A program made the translations under genes and the position numbers. From NCBI GenBank assembly GCA_000733355.1, contig JNVV01000021.1:460480-524479 (forward strand): 64,000 nt of DNA, given 5' to 3'. This document shows positions 33,623 through 44,008 of the stretch, in pieces. The notes under the pieces were generated by a model, which made no database searches, was not told where the DNA came from, and worked only from the letters and a program-made list of their open reading frames with translations. Source of the DNA: Falciphora oryzae (Eukaryota; Ascomycota; Sordariomycetes; Magnaporthales; Magnaporthaceae). Every line of letters begins with the position of its first letter. Positions within the stretch are counted from its first letter, which is position 1.

Positions 33623-36082
33623 CGCTCTTCTACCTCATCTGTATGGGGGATTCTCTCCCTCGCTCTACTCCTCGGTGGTGAGCCCTGCCCTCCCTCCGAG
33701 AAATAGATACCAATCGAGGGCTAAACCAATGGGGAGCCAAATAGAATCGAAGTGAGGAAACCAAACCGCTGCTGCCTGCAGCGTGCTACCGGATGTTGGA
33801 CTACAACGCTGGCAAGTCCCAAACCCAAGATTATCCGGAAATATTTTTTTTTCGGGAACTTCTGTCGTCAAGACTAAGAAAAAAAAAACAAGGAAGAGAA
33901 GCGAAAGACAGGACAGGAAAAAGATACCAAAGGAGAATATTACAAGGCCTGTATCGAAGCAAAAAAAAAAAAAAAAACGAACGGGGTGAAAAGAAACGAA
34001 TGGTTGGAACACGGCCGGCGCTGCTGGTCTGGACGGAAGGGAAGGGAAAAAAGACTCGGGAATATCAGACCAGCTGGGAAACGCCGCACTGTTAATGAAT
34101 GGGGAGCAAAGAGGCCGAGGGCGGTGGGGTCGGAGGTTGATGGCGATGACAGGACGGGCGTTGTATCCTTCCAACGGGCCAAGACCGAACTAGCCAAAAG
34201 GAAAACGAAAAATCCCCATCCAGCCCACTGCCCCCGTGAAGATGGGATTCTGAGGCCGAAACATGGCACTCCAGCGCCTTGGACGACCGGAAAACCCATG
34301 GTGGTCTGTCTTGGGGGGGCCAGTGGTCCTGTGGCAGCTATCCCCACCCGGCGAACGGGTGGTGACGGAAGGGAACGGGCCATACTGGGCAGGGGCATCC
34401 TGTCGACGGTGGCGAGCAAAGGGGGCCGGCGATGGGGCACCACACGGACTCTCGAAACGGGACCCCGTGGCTTCCATTGGCTGGCGGCGGTGCCTTTTGC
34501 CGTGGAATCGGCTCACTACCTACTCAGAACTGGGTGAGGGTTGTTGGTGCACGGGAAAAGTCAGGGTTGGGATATTTTTGGGAGCAAGCCAGGCTTCAGG
34601 GGACGAGGGCACCTCGAGGGGGAGACGGACGGGTGGACAGGAAGCGCCCTGCCCGGAGGCTGGTGGTGCGTGTGCACATGCACATGCCATGTTCGTCCCG
34701 TTGCTGCTTATGCTACAAAACGGCGCGCGGTGCGATCGCCCAGCTGGTGTGTTCCCTGTGACTTCACGTTGCCCGACTTGTTGCCTTTTTGGAAGAAGAG
34801 CCCCCAAGAAAGGAAAAACGGTGCTGGCAGAAGATGAAAAAAGAACATCTAGAACACCAACAGAGGATAAGGGTCCAGGGTCGACGTGATGGAGGTGATG
34901 TGATTTTTGAGTTGGATGGGAAGGGAAAAAAAAAAAAAGGAAAAGGATTGACGGGATGGAAGCAATGGAAGAAGAACTCAATTCTGGAATGCGACCTCGC
35001 ATCGCTTTTGATCCAACCAACCATCACGAACGCTCCGATTAACTTTGTTTTTAGCTCTGTTGAGCCGCACCGCCAGCTCGGCCAGCGTAGCACTCGAGCT
35101 GCGTGCTTCCCGCAAACTCAACCATCTCTAAATTCCGTGCATCATCGGTCCGTTTCTCCCTCCCCCGTCGAGCCATCCCGACCCTTAGTCCAGTAATAGT
35201 ATGGCCACCCATCCATGAAGAGAGAAAAGAGAGAGCCAGTGAGGCTCGAATGTTTCCCACGTCACAGCTACCCGGTCCAATTGCCCGCCCTCATGCGAAC
35301 GCCAGCTCGATAACACGGCCCCATCCCTTCCCTAACCACCCTTGCCGCTGATCCCGGTTGCATTGAGACAGGAGACATGAGTCGGGTGGTCGGTCGGTCG
35401 TTGTCGTCCGAACAAAAGATAGCAAGCCCTCGAATCGACGGGTTCCCGTACATCAGAAAGCGGGCGATCATGACAAAACATTCCGAATTAAGCCAAAAGT
35501 GTGAGGTTTATGGGGACATCGGCACACACGGCAAGGGCCAAGGGGGACCCACAACTCTTTTTTTCTCTGTTTCTCTTAGTCCCACATCGAGCCCACGATA
35601 AGGCCCACACAACAGGGTCGTCGCGTCGTCTCTTCGCCGTGGCGCATGGGTTCGTAAAACGGCACGAACGGACCACCGCTCAGGGAGCGAGAGCCACTCC
35701 AGCTTCAATGGTTCGGTAGCAAGGGGCGTTTGGTGGGCACCTGCTGGATCGCCGTGGAGCACGCGTCTTCAGCAGGCTGCAAGTGCCCACACATGGGCAG
35801 AAACCAGGTCAGGGCCGACAATAAGGGTAGACGTGGTACGCAAGACTGGGCAGGGTGACAGAGATGGTGGCTTGGTTGCACCGACTTTGTGGACACAATC
35901 TAGATGGTGATCCAAACGCTTGGTATTTGATCATCACGGCCGACAGCTTGTCGGTTGGACAAACACCGAATAGTTCCTACAGTGATTATAAGCGAATCGG
36001 GCTCGCAGGTACATAACTCTTGATGTCCGCGGGCTCCGGCTCGGGCACCGCCAACGACCGACTTTATCGTGCGAGCCAACGC
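33623..36082. other. 2.5-kb intergenic region, no gene recognised
   Basis: Upstream of the 846-residue gene and downstream of PRP45. Poly-A tracts lie near 33960-33977 and 34928-34940. Overlapping open frames on both strands (for example 33986-34537, +) have biased, repetitive composition and no family features. Confidence 0.45.
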
Positions 36083-37867
36083 TCAGTCGTCCTCGTCGTC
36101 TACCCTAGCCCGTTTCGGCCGCCCCCCATCGTCCCCGCCGCCGCCCTGGAGTCCATACGATCGCTTGGATGTTGTGCTCTGCTCCACCTCTGACAGGAAC
36201 TTGTCCACGTTGAACGGGTCCGCTGCCCCCGACCCCCCGGCCGCCGCCCCGGCCCCTCCCCGGTCCTTCTCAAATTGCACGGGGCCCTCGCGCGCCTCGG
36301 CGTCGCTCGCGCCCTTGAACGTACCCCGGCCGAGCACCTCGCCGTACCGGCTGGCCTTTTGTATCTTTGCCATCTCGGCGTCGCCCGCCGCCTCGTCCTC
36401 GTCGTCCATGTTGGCCCGGGGACGGTAGATGCTGCTGATGGCATCCTGCGCCGCGAACAGCGGCTTGTCGTAGGGGTTGTCCTCGTTGATGCCCGACGCG
36501 AACCCGGAGCTCTGGTTGAAGAGCCGGGAGTCGTACATGCCCTCGGTCGACTGCGTCGGCTTGGCCAGGCCCAGCGCAATCTTCTCCGAGATGTCACGCC
36601 CGGCCTCTCGCGCCATCACCTGCATCTTGCGCTCCGCTCCCATACGTCCCATACGCATCTTGCGTTCCTCTTCACGGTTTTTGTCCCGTCGTGCCTTCAT
36701 CCGCTCCCGCTCGGCCTCGTCCTCGCTGTCCGAGCCTGAATCGGACCGGCTGCTGTAGCTGCCGGACCTGGACCTCGACGACCTGGATCTGGACCGCCGA
36801 CGACCGGCTCCGGCGCGTTCTTCCCGCGCCTTCTGTGCCAGCTGCCGCAGGTTCTCTTCCTTCTGTGCCTTCTCCTTCTCTGCCAGCCTCTGCTGCATCA
36901 ACGCTCGTTGCTTGACCTCCTCGCGCGCGTGCCGGTCCGCCATGAACAGGGCCTCTGAGAACTGCGCAAACTTGTCGTTGATGGTGACGTCCTGCATGCC
37001 TCTGCCGTCGGCAGCCAGGCGCTTGTCCAGCGGCACGGTGAAGCCCTTGGGGTTCTTCCAGTTTGAGATGGGCGGCGGTATCCTCCAGTCCTCCTGGTCC
37101 TGCGCCGTGAGCTTGCGGGGCGGCGAGTGCATGACGGGCGGCGGCGGGCTGGGCGGGCCGCGCGGGATCTTCTTGTGCTTGAACTTGGGCGGCTCCATGG
37201 GGTCGCGCTGCCGCTCGACGATCTTCATGATGCGGTCCTGCTTGGGGCCGCTGGTGTCGCCCATCTGGTTGGCGGGCGTGTAGCGCACAAAGGTCGGGTC
37301 CTTGCGCCCGCCGACGTTGACGTTCTTGGGCTTCTGCGACGCGACGGCGCCGCTGACCAGCACGGCGAGCGCGTTGCGCGTCCGCTCGGCCGTCGCCGCC
37401 ACGTCCTCCTTGGACGGCCTGGCCAGGTCGATGTCGCCGGCCTCGGCGCGCTGCCGCAGCGGGATGAGGTCCTTGAAGGACGTGTGGATGACGCGGCCCT
37501 CGCCGTGGCCCTGGCGCGCGATGGCGTCGTACTTGACCTTGCCGTCGGCGTCGACCTGCACCGCCAGCGCGTTGCTCTTACCCGACCCGGACTTGCGGCC
37601 CATCTCGAGCGGGTACTGCGCCACGGGCACCTCGGGGAAGGCTCCGCCGTCGCCGTAGTCTTCCTGGCTGCGCGGCCGCCAGCCTGACGACCGCTGCCCG
37701 TACGGCGGCGGGCCCGTCCTCCGCAGCACGACCTGGGTCTCGTCTAGCTGGCCGGGGCCCAGCACCCGCGGGCCGCGCTGCACCGCGTGTGATGGCGGCT
37801 CTTCATCCTCGCCCGTGTATTTCGGTTTCGGGAGGGCCCGCGCAAGGCCGCTGGCGATTGAGGTCAT
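36083..37867 (-). CDS. PRP45: SNW/SKIP-domain splicing factor Prp45
   Basis: Prp45/SNW1 is a spliceosome component that joins with the NineTeen-related complex and also links splicing to transcription. One exon of 594 residues from an ATG at 37867. Seen: PPYGQRSSGWRPRSQEDYGDG near the start, the SNW domain with KKIPRGPPSPPPP and the signature SNWKNPKGFTVPLDKRLAADG, then a long charged helix (AEKEKAQKEENLRQLAQK), an RS-rich stretch and the C-terminal block YDSRLFNQSSGFASG. The tail ends in basic then acidic residues. The upstream open frame continues past 37867 without family-like sequence, so this ATG is preferred. Confidence 0.93.
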   Translation of the reverse strand: MTSIASGLARALPKPKYTGEDEEPPSHAVQRGPRVLGPGQLDETQVVLRRTGPPPYGQRSSGWRPRSQEDYGDGGAFPEVPVAQYPLEMGRKSGSGKSNALAVQVDADGKVKYDAIARQGHGEGRVIHTSFKDLIPLRQRAEAGDIDLARPSKEDVAATAERTRNALAVLVSGAVASQKPKNVNVGGRKDPTFVRYTPANQMGDTSGPKQDRIMKIVERQRDPMEPPKFKHKKIPRGPPSPPPPVMHSPPRKLTAQDQEDWRIPPPISNWKNPKGFTVPLDKRLAADGRGMQDVTINDKFAQFSEALFMADRHAREEVKQRALMQQRLAEKEKAQKEENLRQLAQKAREERAGAGRRRSRSRSSRSRSGSYSSRSDSGSDSEDEAERERMKARRDKNREEERKMRMGRMGAERKMQVMAREAGRDISEKIALGLAKPTQSTEGMYDSRLFNQSSGFASGINEDNPYDKPLFAAQDAISSIYRPRANMDDEDEAAGDAEMAKIQKASRYGEVLGRGTFKGASDAEAREGPVQFEKDRGGAGAAAGGSGAADPFNVDKFLSEVEQSTTSKRSYGLQGGGGDDGGRPKRARVDDEDD

Positions 37868-38534
37868 CGTCGCATCCGAGGGATGTTTTTGTCCTAGTCG
37901 AGTCGGTCGTTTGGCGCGATTTGGACGTCGTTTCTTGAAGCGTGTTCTGATTCCCACGTCGAATTGGCAGGCAGGCACGTTGGACTTGGTTCGGGTCCGC
38001 GTTTTTGTCCAATCCGCCAAGCGACAAGACGCAAGTGGGCCCACCGATATGCATGTAGACAGCATTAGATAAGCGCCCGAGTCTGCAGTGCCCCGACCAC
38101 CGACATCACGACAATGCGATGCATGCCTCACCTTTCATTTTTTGAGCCTCGCGACTGCTGCCAGGCGGTGCCGCTCGACGTCATCATTGTTGATGGAGAA
38201 TGGACCACGAAGACGGCTTTCCGTTTACTCACTTGACAAATAAGGACGCGAACCCCGATATTGAACACTCAAATCGCACGTCTATATATAGAGTCCTGAT
38301 CGCTCGCCTTACGACGTTGCCTTCGATAGTCGTACCCACGACCTCTCCTTGGCAATTTTCCGCCCGCAGAGAAAAAAACGGAATGATCTTCGTAAGGGCC
38401 TAATACAGTAAAATACCTGCCTACATGCCCACCAACTTCCATTCCCAAGTGTGTCAAAAATAGGGATAAATAGACGCCATGGAGACAGGTAGGAAGACCA
38501 CACGGTCGAGCGCCATATCGCAACATTTTCCTGC
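37868..38534. promoter_or_regulatory. PRP45 upstream region and p24 3' flank
   Basis: About 670 bp with no coding sequence recognised. Confidence 0.45.
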
Positions 38535-39513
38535 TCATACGTATCCCTTCCTTGCGCCCTGCAGTGCAACTACTGGTCAGCAAGAGCATATCACTCCAAG
38601 AACAAAGCAGCAATGAAACGAGCAAGATCATACCTGGAAGAAGAACCTGACGATAAACACCTGCAGCGCACCCATCAGCACAATCAGAGCGCACTGGATC
38701 AGACTGAAGTTGATGATGCGCTTCTCGGTGCTCCTGACGGTGGCAAAGTTGCGGTTCTCGCGCGTGCGGAAGTACTTTTGATGCCTGCTGATGGACGACA
38801 GCTGGCCCGAGATCTTGAAGGCCGACTCCTCCAGGGTCGACGTCTGCTCCGGCGACGTCCCCTTCTTGGACGGGAGGGTCACGCGGGCCTCGTTCTCGAC
38901 CTAGTGACATGCAAGCGATCGTCAGTAACACAGAATTACACGCATAGAGAGGGCCGCAGCCCGGGCGTGGGTTCGCACTGACCGCAATCTCAAAGTCCAC
39001 CACCTTGTCGGCGTGAGAGGCCATGGTGTTGCGGAAGCAGAACTTGTAGTCTCCTATGTCATTGACCGTAAAGACGAAATCGCCCTGCCGCTCCGCGTCG
39101 CCGTCCAGCACGACCTTGCCTGTGGGGCCTGTGACCTCGTAGTCGACATCGAAGTTTCCGCCGGATTGCACCTAAAGATTCCCAAAGGTCTTAGCAAGCC
39201 GTGCTTACCCCATGTCCCCTTATCCGCTCTCCCTGCGCGAGTCTCAAGTCGGCGCCTGATCGCATCGCTATGCTGCTGTCCACGCAGGGTCACACGAATA
39301 GAGGACTCCGCGCGCATGCATCGTTTCCGAGGGGGTTGGAGTCGGGCTGCTGCTGCGTACCGCAAAATAAAAGGCGATCTTCTCGTTCTTGGCCCTGCCG
39401 GTGGTGTAAAAGCACGACTCGTCGCTCGCGGCGAGCTTGAAGGTCAGGGCCGTCGCGGCGGCGTGCGAGGCGAACAGGGCAACCAGCCCGTATGTCCAAA
39501 GTAATAACTTCAT
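38535..39513 (-). CDS. p24-gamma family cargo receptor (Erp2/3/4-like)
   Basis: p24 proteins cycle between ER and Golgi in COPII and COPI vesicles and help select GPI-anchored and other cargo. Exons 39513-39361, 39171-38983, 38900-38634 and 38558-38535 give 210 residues. Seen: signal peptide (LLLWTYGLVALFASHAAA), GOLD domain with two Cys (ESCFYTT.. and YKFCFRN), the gamma-type phrase AFYFAVQSGGNFDVDY, a coiled coil (YFRTRENRNFATVRSTEKRI), one membrane helix and a very short tail. The last exon encodes only GARKGYV, so the cytosolic tail depends on one 7-codon exon. Reading through the last donor instead would end after FFFQV. Confidence 0.9.
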
Positions 39514-40221
39514 CGTGCGCGTCGTGATGTGCGTCGTGGGGCAACTGCTCGTCCACAGCAAGTTTTCGAGCGTCGTCGACCGTGCTGGCGTTGCAACTTT
39601 TCCTCCTCCCTTGTATTCGACCGATGCGACGGCCAGAGAGGTTCAATGTCTGGTGCTTTCTGGACAGCTGTCCCGCGTACATGCATGCAATTGCAGCCCA
39701 ATCACACACCCCGGCCAGCCTCTCCCGTCCGACCCACTGGCAGGGGGCGACTTGGCGCACAGACCATACAGAGCTCGCTCGCCGGATCATAGAATTTCCA
39801 TGCACGAACCCGACTGGCACCCAAGCCACAGACGCTAGGCGCCACATCATCATAGGCCGCGCCCAATTACATGATATCATTCATCATAAGGCCAAGGAAC
39901 CCGCCCGGCGGCATTCACTTTCGCATGCAGATTGGAAGAAGGCGCTTTGCGTGCTTCAGGTAAAGCCGCATATGCACTGCACGTTCTAGACGCTCTTTGG
40001 CCGGCTAGAGGATTCCTGATTGATGCCTGGCTGCGTCGACGATTGCTAGTAGCCTGCCTACGGTCGCAACATTCCAACCTCAATCCTCTTTGCCTTGGGC
40101 GAACTCTCATTTCGACAACCTTCATTTCTCCCCATAACACTCTTCCTCACTTTTCTTTTCCCAGCGCACTTGGACTGAACAGTCGGAATTGAGCGCCGCC
40201 TCTGCCCGGCCCGTCGCCACG
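39514..40221. promoter_or_regulatory. Divergent promoter region of p24 and PhoD-like genes
   Basis: 708 bp between the two start codons. No gene recognised within. Confidence 0.45.
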
Positions 40222-42099
40222 ATGGCGATGAACGGCGTACAAAAGCGGACCGCGAAAGCCACCTCGGCGGGCATCAGGCTCGCCTCATACTTCTTCCTGA
40301 GATGGGCGTTGCTGCCCATCATCCCGGTCATCGTCTTTTCGCTATTTGCCATCTATGCGCCCGCCTTCATTGCAGGATACGGGAACGAGCTCATTAGGCA
40401 GGAACTCGAGGAGGAGAGGGAGCTTTTTTTGAGGGAGACCACCATAACGTCGCCACCCACGGTCGAAGCCCAAAACGGCAAGGTCACCATCAAGGCCGAG
40501 GAGGTCGAGATCCAGGAAACACTTATTGTTCCCAGAAGGCATGATGAGTCGATATTACGCACTCTGGTCTCGGGGGTGCCAAATCCCCGGACGCTAGTAT
40601 CGTCTTGCCTGACCTTCCTGGTCAATCTGGCGTGCGTCGCCATGGTGGGCGACCGGCTCTTCCGTGACCGTCTCGCGAACGTCGACGACCTGTCATTTAT
40701 CAGGCTCGGCCACGTCTCTCACCTCGAAGCGAAGCTGTTGATTCGCGAGCCCGACCAGTCCAAGCTGCCTCTCACTTTCGAGCTGAAGATCAAGGACCCC
40801 AAGCCCCCATTTGACAACCCCCTGTGGGAAAAGGTTGGCGGCGTCCGCTGGACCACCGACGAGACCGACTATACCGCAGTTCTCACCATACCACTGAAGC
40901 ACTCTAAGCAGCGCACCTACGAGTGGCGAGCCTCCAACAACCAGACCGGAGAGTTCACCTCGGCCCCGAAGCCCGGCCTGTCGCCCGAGCTCTTCGACGG
41001 CAAGTTCACCTTCCTCTCCACGTCGTGCATCGTCCACCGTCTGCCCTACAACCCGCTCGACACGGCGCTCGCAATCCCGGGCATGCGGCACCTCGCAAAC
41101 GTCCTCCCGACCCTGGGCGCGCAGTTCATGCTCTTCCTCGGCGATTTTATCTATATCGACGTGCCCCGTCGCTGGGGGAGCAGCGCCGACGTCTACCGCA
41201 AAAGCTACCGCCAGGTATACGCTTCGCCTGAATGGGCGACTGTGGGCCAGAACCTGAGCTGGATCCACGTCATCGACGACCACGAGATTGCGAACGACTG
41301 GGACGCCAACACCACGGGCGTCTACAACGCCGCCATGGACCCTTGGAGGCACTACCACGCCGAGGCGAACCCGCCCCTTGCCAGGCAGGCGGGGCTGGAA
41401 GGGGGCGCGACGACAGCGCGGGAGGGCGCCAGCTACTTTGAGTTCACCCAGGGCCCCGCCAGCTTCTTCATGCTCGACACGCGCACCTACCGGTCTGGCA
41501 ACAAGGCGCTACCGGCCAACAGCACCGAGAAGACGATGCTGGGCGCCGGCCAGCTCGAGGACCTGCTCGCCTTCCTGGCGCGGCCCGAGCCCCGCGGCGT
41601 CCGATGGAAGGTCGTGGCCTCGTCGGTGCCGCTCACCAAGAACTGGCGCGTCAACACCCAGGACACCTGGGGCGGCTTTTTGGCCGAGCGCCGGAAGGTT
41701 CTCGAGGCCATGTGGGACGCGGGCGCGAGCCTCGGCGTGGGCGTCGTCGTGCTCTCGGGCGACAGGCACGAGTTCGCCGCCACGCAGTTCCCTCCCCCCA
41801 CCGGCGGCCGCTGGCCCGAGAGCGTGGCCGTGCACGAGTTTTCCGTGAGCCCGCTCAGCCAGTTCTACTCGCCCGTCCCGACGTACCGCCAGACGGACGA
41901 CGAGGACGTGCAGCTCAAGTACATCAACAAGGGCAACTCCAAGTTCGGCGCCATCACCATGGAGAACCTCGCCGGCAGCGACCAGGGCAGCCTGCGGTAC
42001 CGCCTGTTCATCGACGGCGTCGAGACCTGGGACACCGTCCTGGTCACCCCTCCGGCCCCTCCCAAGCAGAAGGGCCAGGGCATTTGGGGTCTTTTCTAG
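40222..42099 (+). CDS. PhoD-like metallophosphatase with N-terminal membrane helices
   Basis: Single exon, 625 residues from the ATG at 40222 (the frame is open a little upstream but without ATG). Two hydrophobic helices, about residues 26-52 and 125-145, anchor it in a membrane. The catalytic part has the PhoD-type metal motifs: STSCIVHRLPYNPLD, LGDFIYIDVPRRWG, DDHEIANDWD and LSGDRHEFAATQFP. The Tyr after GDFI and the DDHE block are typical of PhoD-like phosphatases/phosphodiesterases. A vacuolar, ER or surface location cannot be told from sequence. Substrate unknown. Confidence 0.87.
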   Translation: MAMNGVQKRTAKATSAGIRLASYFFLRWALLPIIPVIVFSLFAIYAPAFIAGYGNELIRQELEEERELFLRETTITSPPTVEAQNGKVTIKAEEVEIQETLIVPRRHDESILRTLVSGVPNPRTLVSSCLTFLVNLACVAMVGDRLFRDRLANVDDLSFIRLGHVSHLEAKLLIREPDQSKLPLTFELKIKDPKPPFDNPLWEKVGGVRWTTDETDYTAVLTIPLKHSKQRTYEWRASNNQTGEFTSAPKPGLSPELFDGKFTFLSTSCIVHRLPYNPLDTALAIPGMRHLANVLPTLGAQFMLFLGDFIYIDVPRRWGSSADVYRKSYRQVYASPEWATVGQNLSWIHVIDDHEIANDWDANTTGVYNAAMDPWRHYHAEANPPLARQAGLEGGATTAREGASYFEFTQGPASFFMLDTRTYRSGNKALPANSTEKTMLGAGQLEDLLAFLARPEPRGVRWKVVASSVPLTKNWRVNTQDTWGGFLAERRKVLEAMWDAGASLGVGVVVLSGDRHEFAATQFPPPTGGRWPESVAVHEFSVSPLSQFYSPVPTYRQTDDEDVQLKYINKGNSKFGAITMENLAGSDQGSLRYRLFIDGVETWDTVLVTPPAPPKQKGQGIWGLF

Positions 42100-42712
42100 C
42101 GTTTCCTAGAAGCCGACTGTGGTCCTTTGAGCCTTTTCCCCACTGCCTCTCTTGTTTTACGAATCTTTAATCCCTCGCTTCCCCACAATGCATAAAACGC
42201 GAAGACCAAACGTGTTTTGCGAATCCTGCTGGCAGCTCCCCCTATTTTTACCCCCTATTTTTTATTTTTAGTTTATCTATCTCCATCCCTCACACCTTTT
42301 GTCAATGGCAATGCTTTTCAGATCCTACCGATATCCTCGATTTCTTTTTACACATCCTCCCACAAACACGCTCTCTATATCCCGCCCACCGTTCATTAGC
42401 TATTGGACAAAGTAGATGATATAGGGTTAGGAACAGGCGCTCGTCGGATCATTTAGATAGGTATCTTGATCAATTAGGAGAAAATGCAGGCTATTGCGTT
42501 CTTGACCACTGGCTCGTTTCCCACCAGTCTAGATATTTACACCGGTGTTCAATCCTCTTCGGAAGCAATTCAGGCCATTGTCTCATGAAGTATGGAAAGA
42601 TTCTGGTAGTGAGAAAAGCAGCCGCATTTCCCGGGAGAAGCCACATTCGAGGCTATCCAGTAAAGGACTCCACACCCAGTGCAACGAGCCTTCTGCATGC
42701 CGAGTTACAGGC
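42100..42712. other. 3' flank of the phosphatase gene, no gene seen
   Basis: Pyrimidine-rich in its first half. No coding sequence recognised. Confidence 0.45.
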
Positions 42713-43457
42713 CTACTGGGCACCCGGCTTCCGTCCTGATCCGCAACACGTGCTTGTCCACAAGGCGAGCATGCCAGCCCAGGGCGCGACCCGAAGCAGG
42801 AGGGTCGAGGCGTCCAAACCTAACAGGGGCCTCATCACCACCGTGGACCCGACCATCGCAATCAATACAAGGTCTTGGTTCTCACCTTGGGCCAGATGAT
42901 AGTGAATCGCGAAGCTGGCAAAGCTGCTCACAATACCCAGAAGCAGGACGCCGGGGTGATCGAGCGGGCTTATGGCTTCTGGATTGCTGCTCCATGCCTT
43001 GAAAAAGAACAAGTCGCGTCAGCAACAGCCATCAAGAAGGGAAAGGGAAAGGCACCTTACGCTATTGTTGTGGATGTTTCCTCGGCAGAGGTCCTCGCAG
43101 TGGCCCATGGGCAGGCTCCCCGGCCGGGACCAGCGCCACTGCGTCATCAGCACGGCGCCCGCAGCTTCCAGCGCCAGGAGCCCTATTCCCGGCCGCTTGG
43201 AGGGCCGCTCGGCGACGAAGGAGTCCGTACCGTGCCTAGGGTGGCCTGGACTGGCACGACTTGTAGTCGCGGAGGAGTTGCGTGAGCGGCATTGGTGACG
43301 GCTCGAGCTCCTGTTCGTCCGCACCGGCGGGCACGTCGGCGAGCGCATCTAGAGATGGATATCTTGCAGGGACAGGGACGAGTTTCGGCGGGCGCCCTCT
43401 CCCCATTCCAAAGCCCCCAGCTCTCGACCCCGGTGCTCCCTCAGCAACTACAGGCAT
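42713..43457 (-). pseudogene. Probable multi-pass membrane protein gene, frame broken
   Basis: Reading from an ATG at 43457: a Pro/Gly-rich start, then MPLTQLLRDYKSCQSRPP and a stop. One frame over and directly downstream, a membrane-type segment continues (PGIGLLALEAAGAVLMTQW, GHCEDLC). A plausible intron follows (GTAAGG..TTCAAG, about 43070 to 43000), then an exon with two helices (HPGVLLLGIVSSFASFAIHY and LVLIAMVGSTVVMRPLLGL) ending at 42713. The pieces fit one small membrane protein with an unexplained frame change near 43240. No family is recognised. An assembly error, a missed intron or chance are possible. Confidence 0.32.
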
Positions 43458-43862
43458 CTTGGGTCCTCGTGGTGTCAATTTGTATAGGAGCTTGTGGCAG
43501 ACTGGGTTTGGTGCTTCTGTGCTCAAAGGAGATGGGTCTCCATCGGCATTCGTCAAGAATGCCACCTTTTCCCCGGAGCAGTGCGTGCTTTGGTTGAACG
43601 CCGGGGGATGCGCGTAGAGTAGCGCACGGCCTGACCGAGCTAAGAGCCCAATGAAGGAAAGCTGAGGGTCTCTGGGAGGGGATGGGTAGGGTGTCAAAAA
43701 CGAGGTCGTCGAGGGCTAATCAGTAGTAGACCGCTCCGCCACACTTGTTCACCCGGCTTGGGTGGGAAGCATTCCCCCATGACAGGAAAAGAAGGGGAGG
43801 GGAGGGGTGGGCTTAGTGACGAAACGCGAATACAAGACCTCCCCGAGAAATGGCTGGGAGGC

Positions 43863-43870
43863 TATATAAA
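43863..43870 (+). promoter_or_regulatory. TATA box-like TATATAAA
   Basis: TATATAAA lies in a GC-rich context 139 bp before the first readable exon of the Est1-type-like gene, on the same strand. A start site about 30 bp downstream would suit that gene. Function inferred from position only. Confidence 0.3.
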
Positions 43871-44008
43871 TCCCCATGAATCCCGCAATGATCTCCCAAA
43901 ATCCTCCTGCCGGCCAGTCACCTTCGCTTGGCCCCATTGCCATATTTTCACCAGTCTCTTCCTCTTCCTCTTTCTCTTTCTTCGCCAACGCCAGTGAGAC
44001 GCTTTTAG

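Noticed and set aside
33986..34537. 183-codon frame upstream of the YPxxSFxGED gene
   Set aside because: Arg/Gly/Thr-rich with no domain-like segment, no supporting splice or start context, and a competing frame on the other strand.
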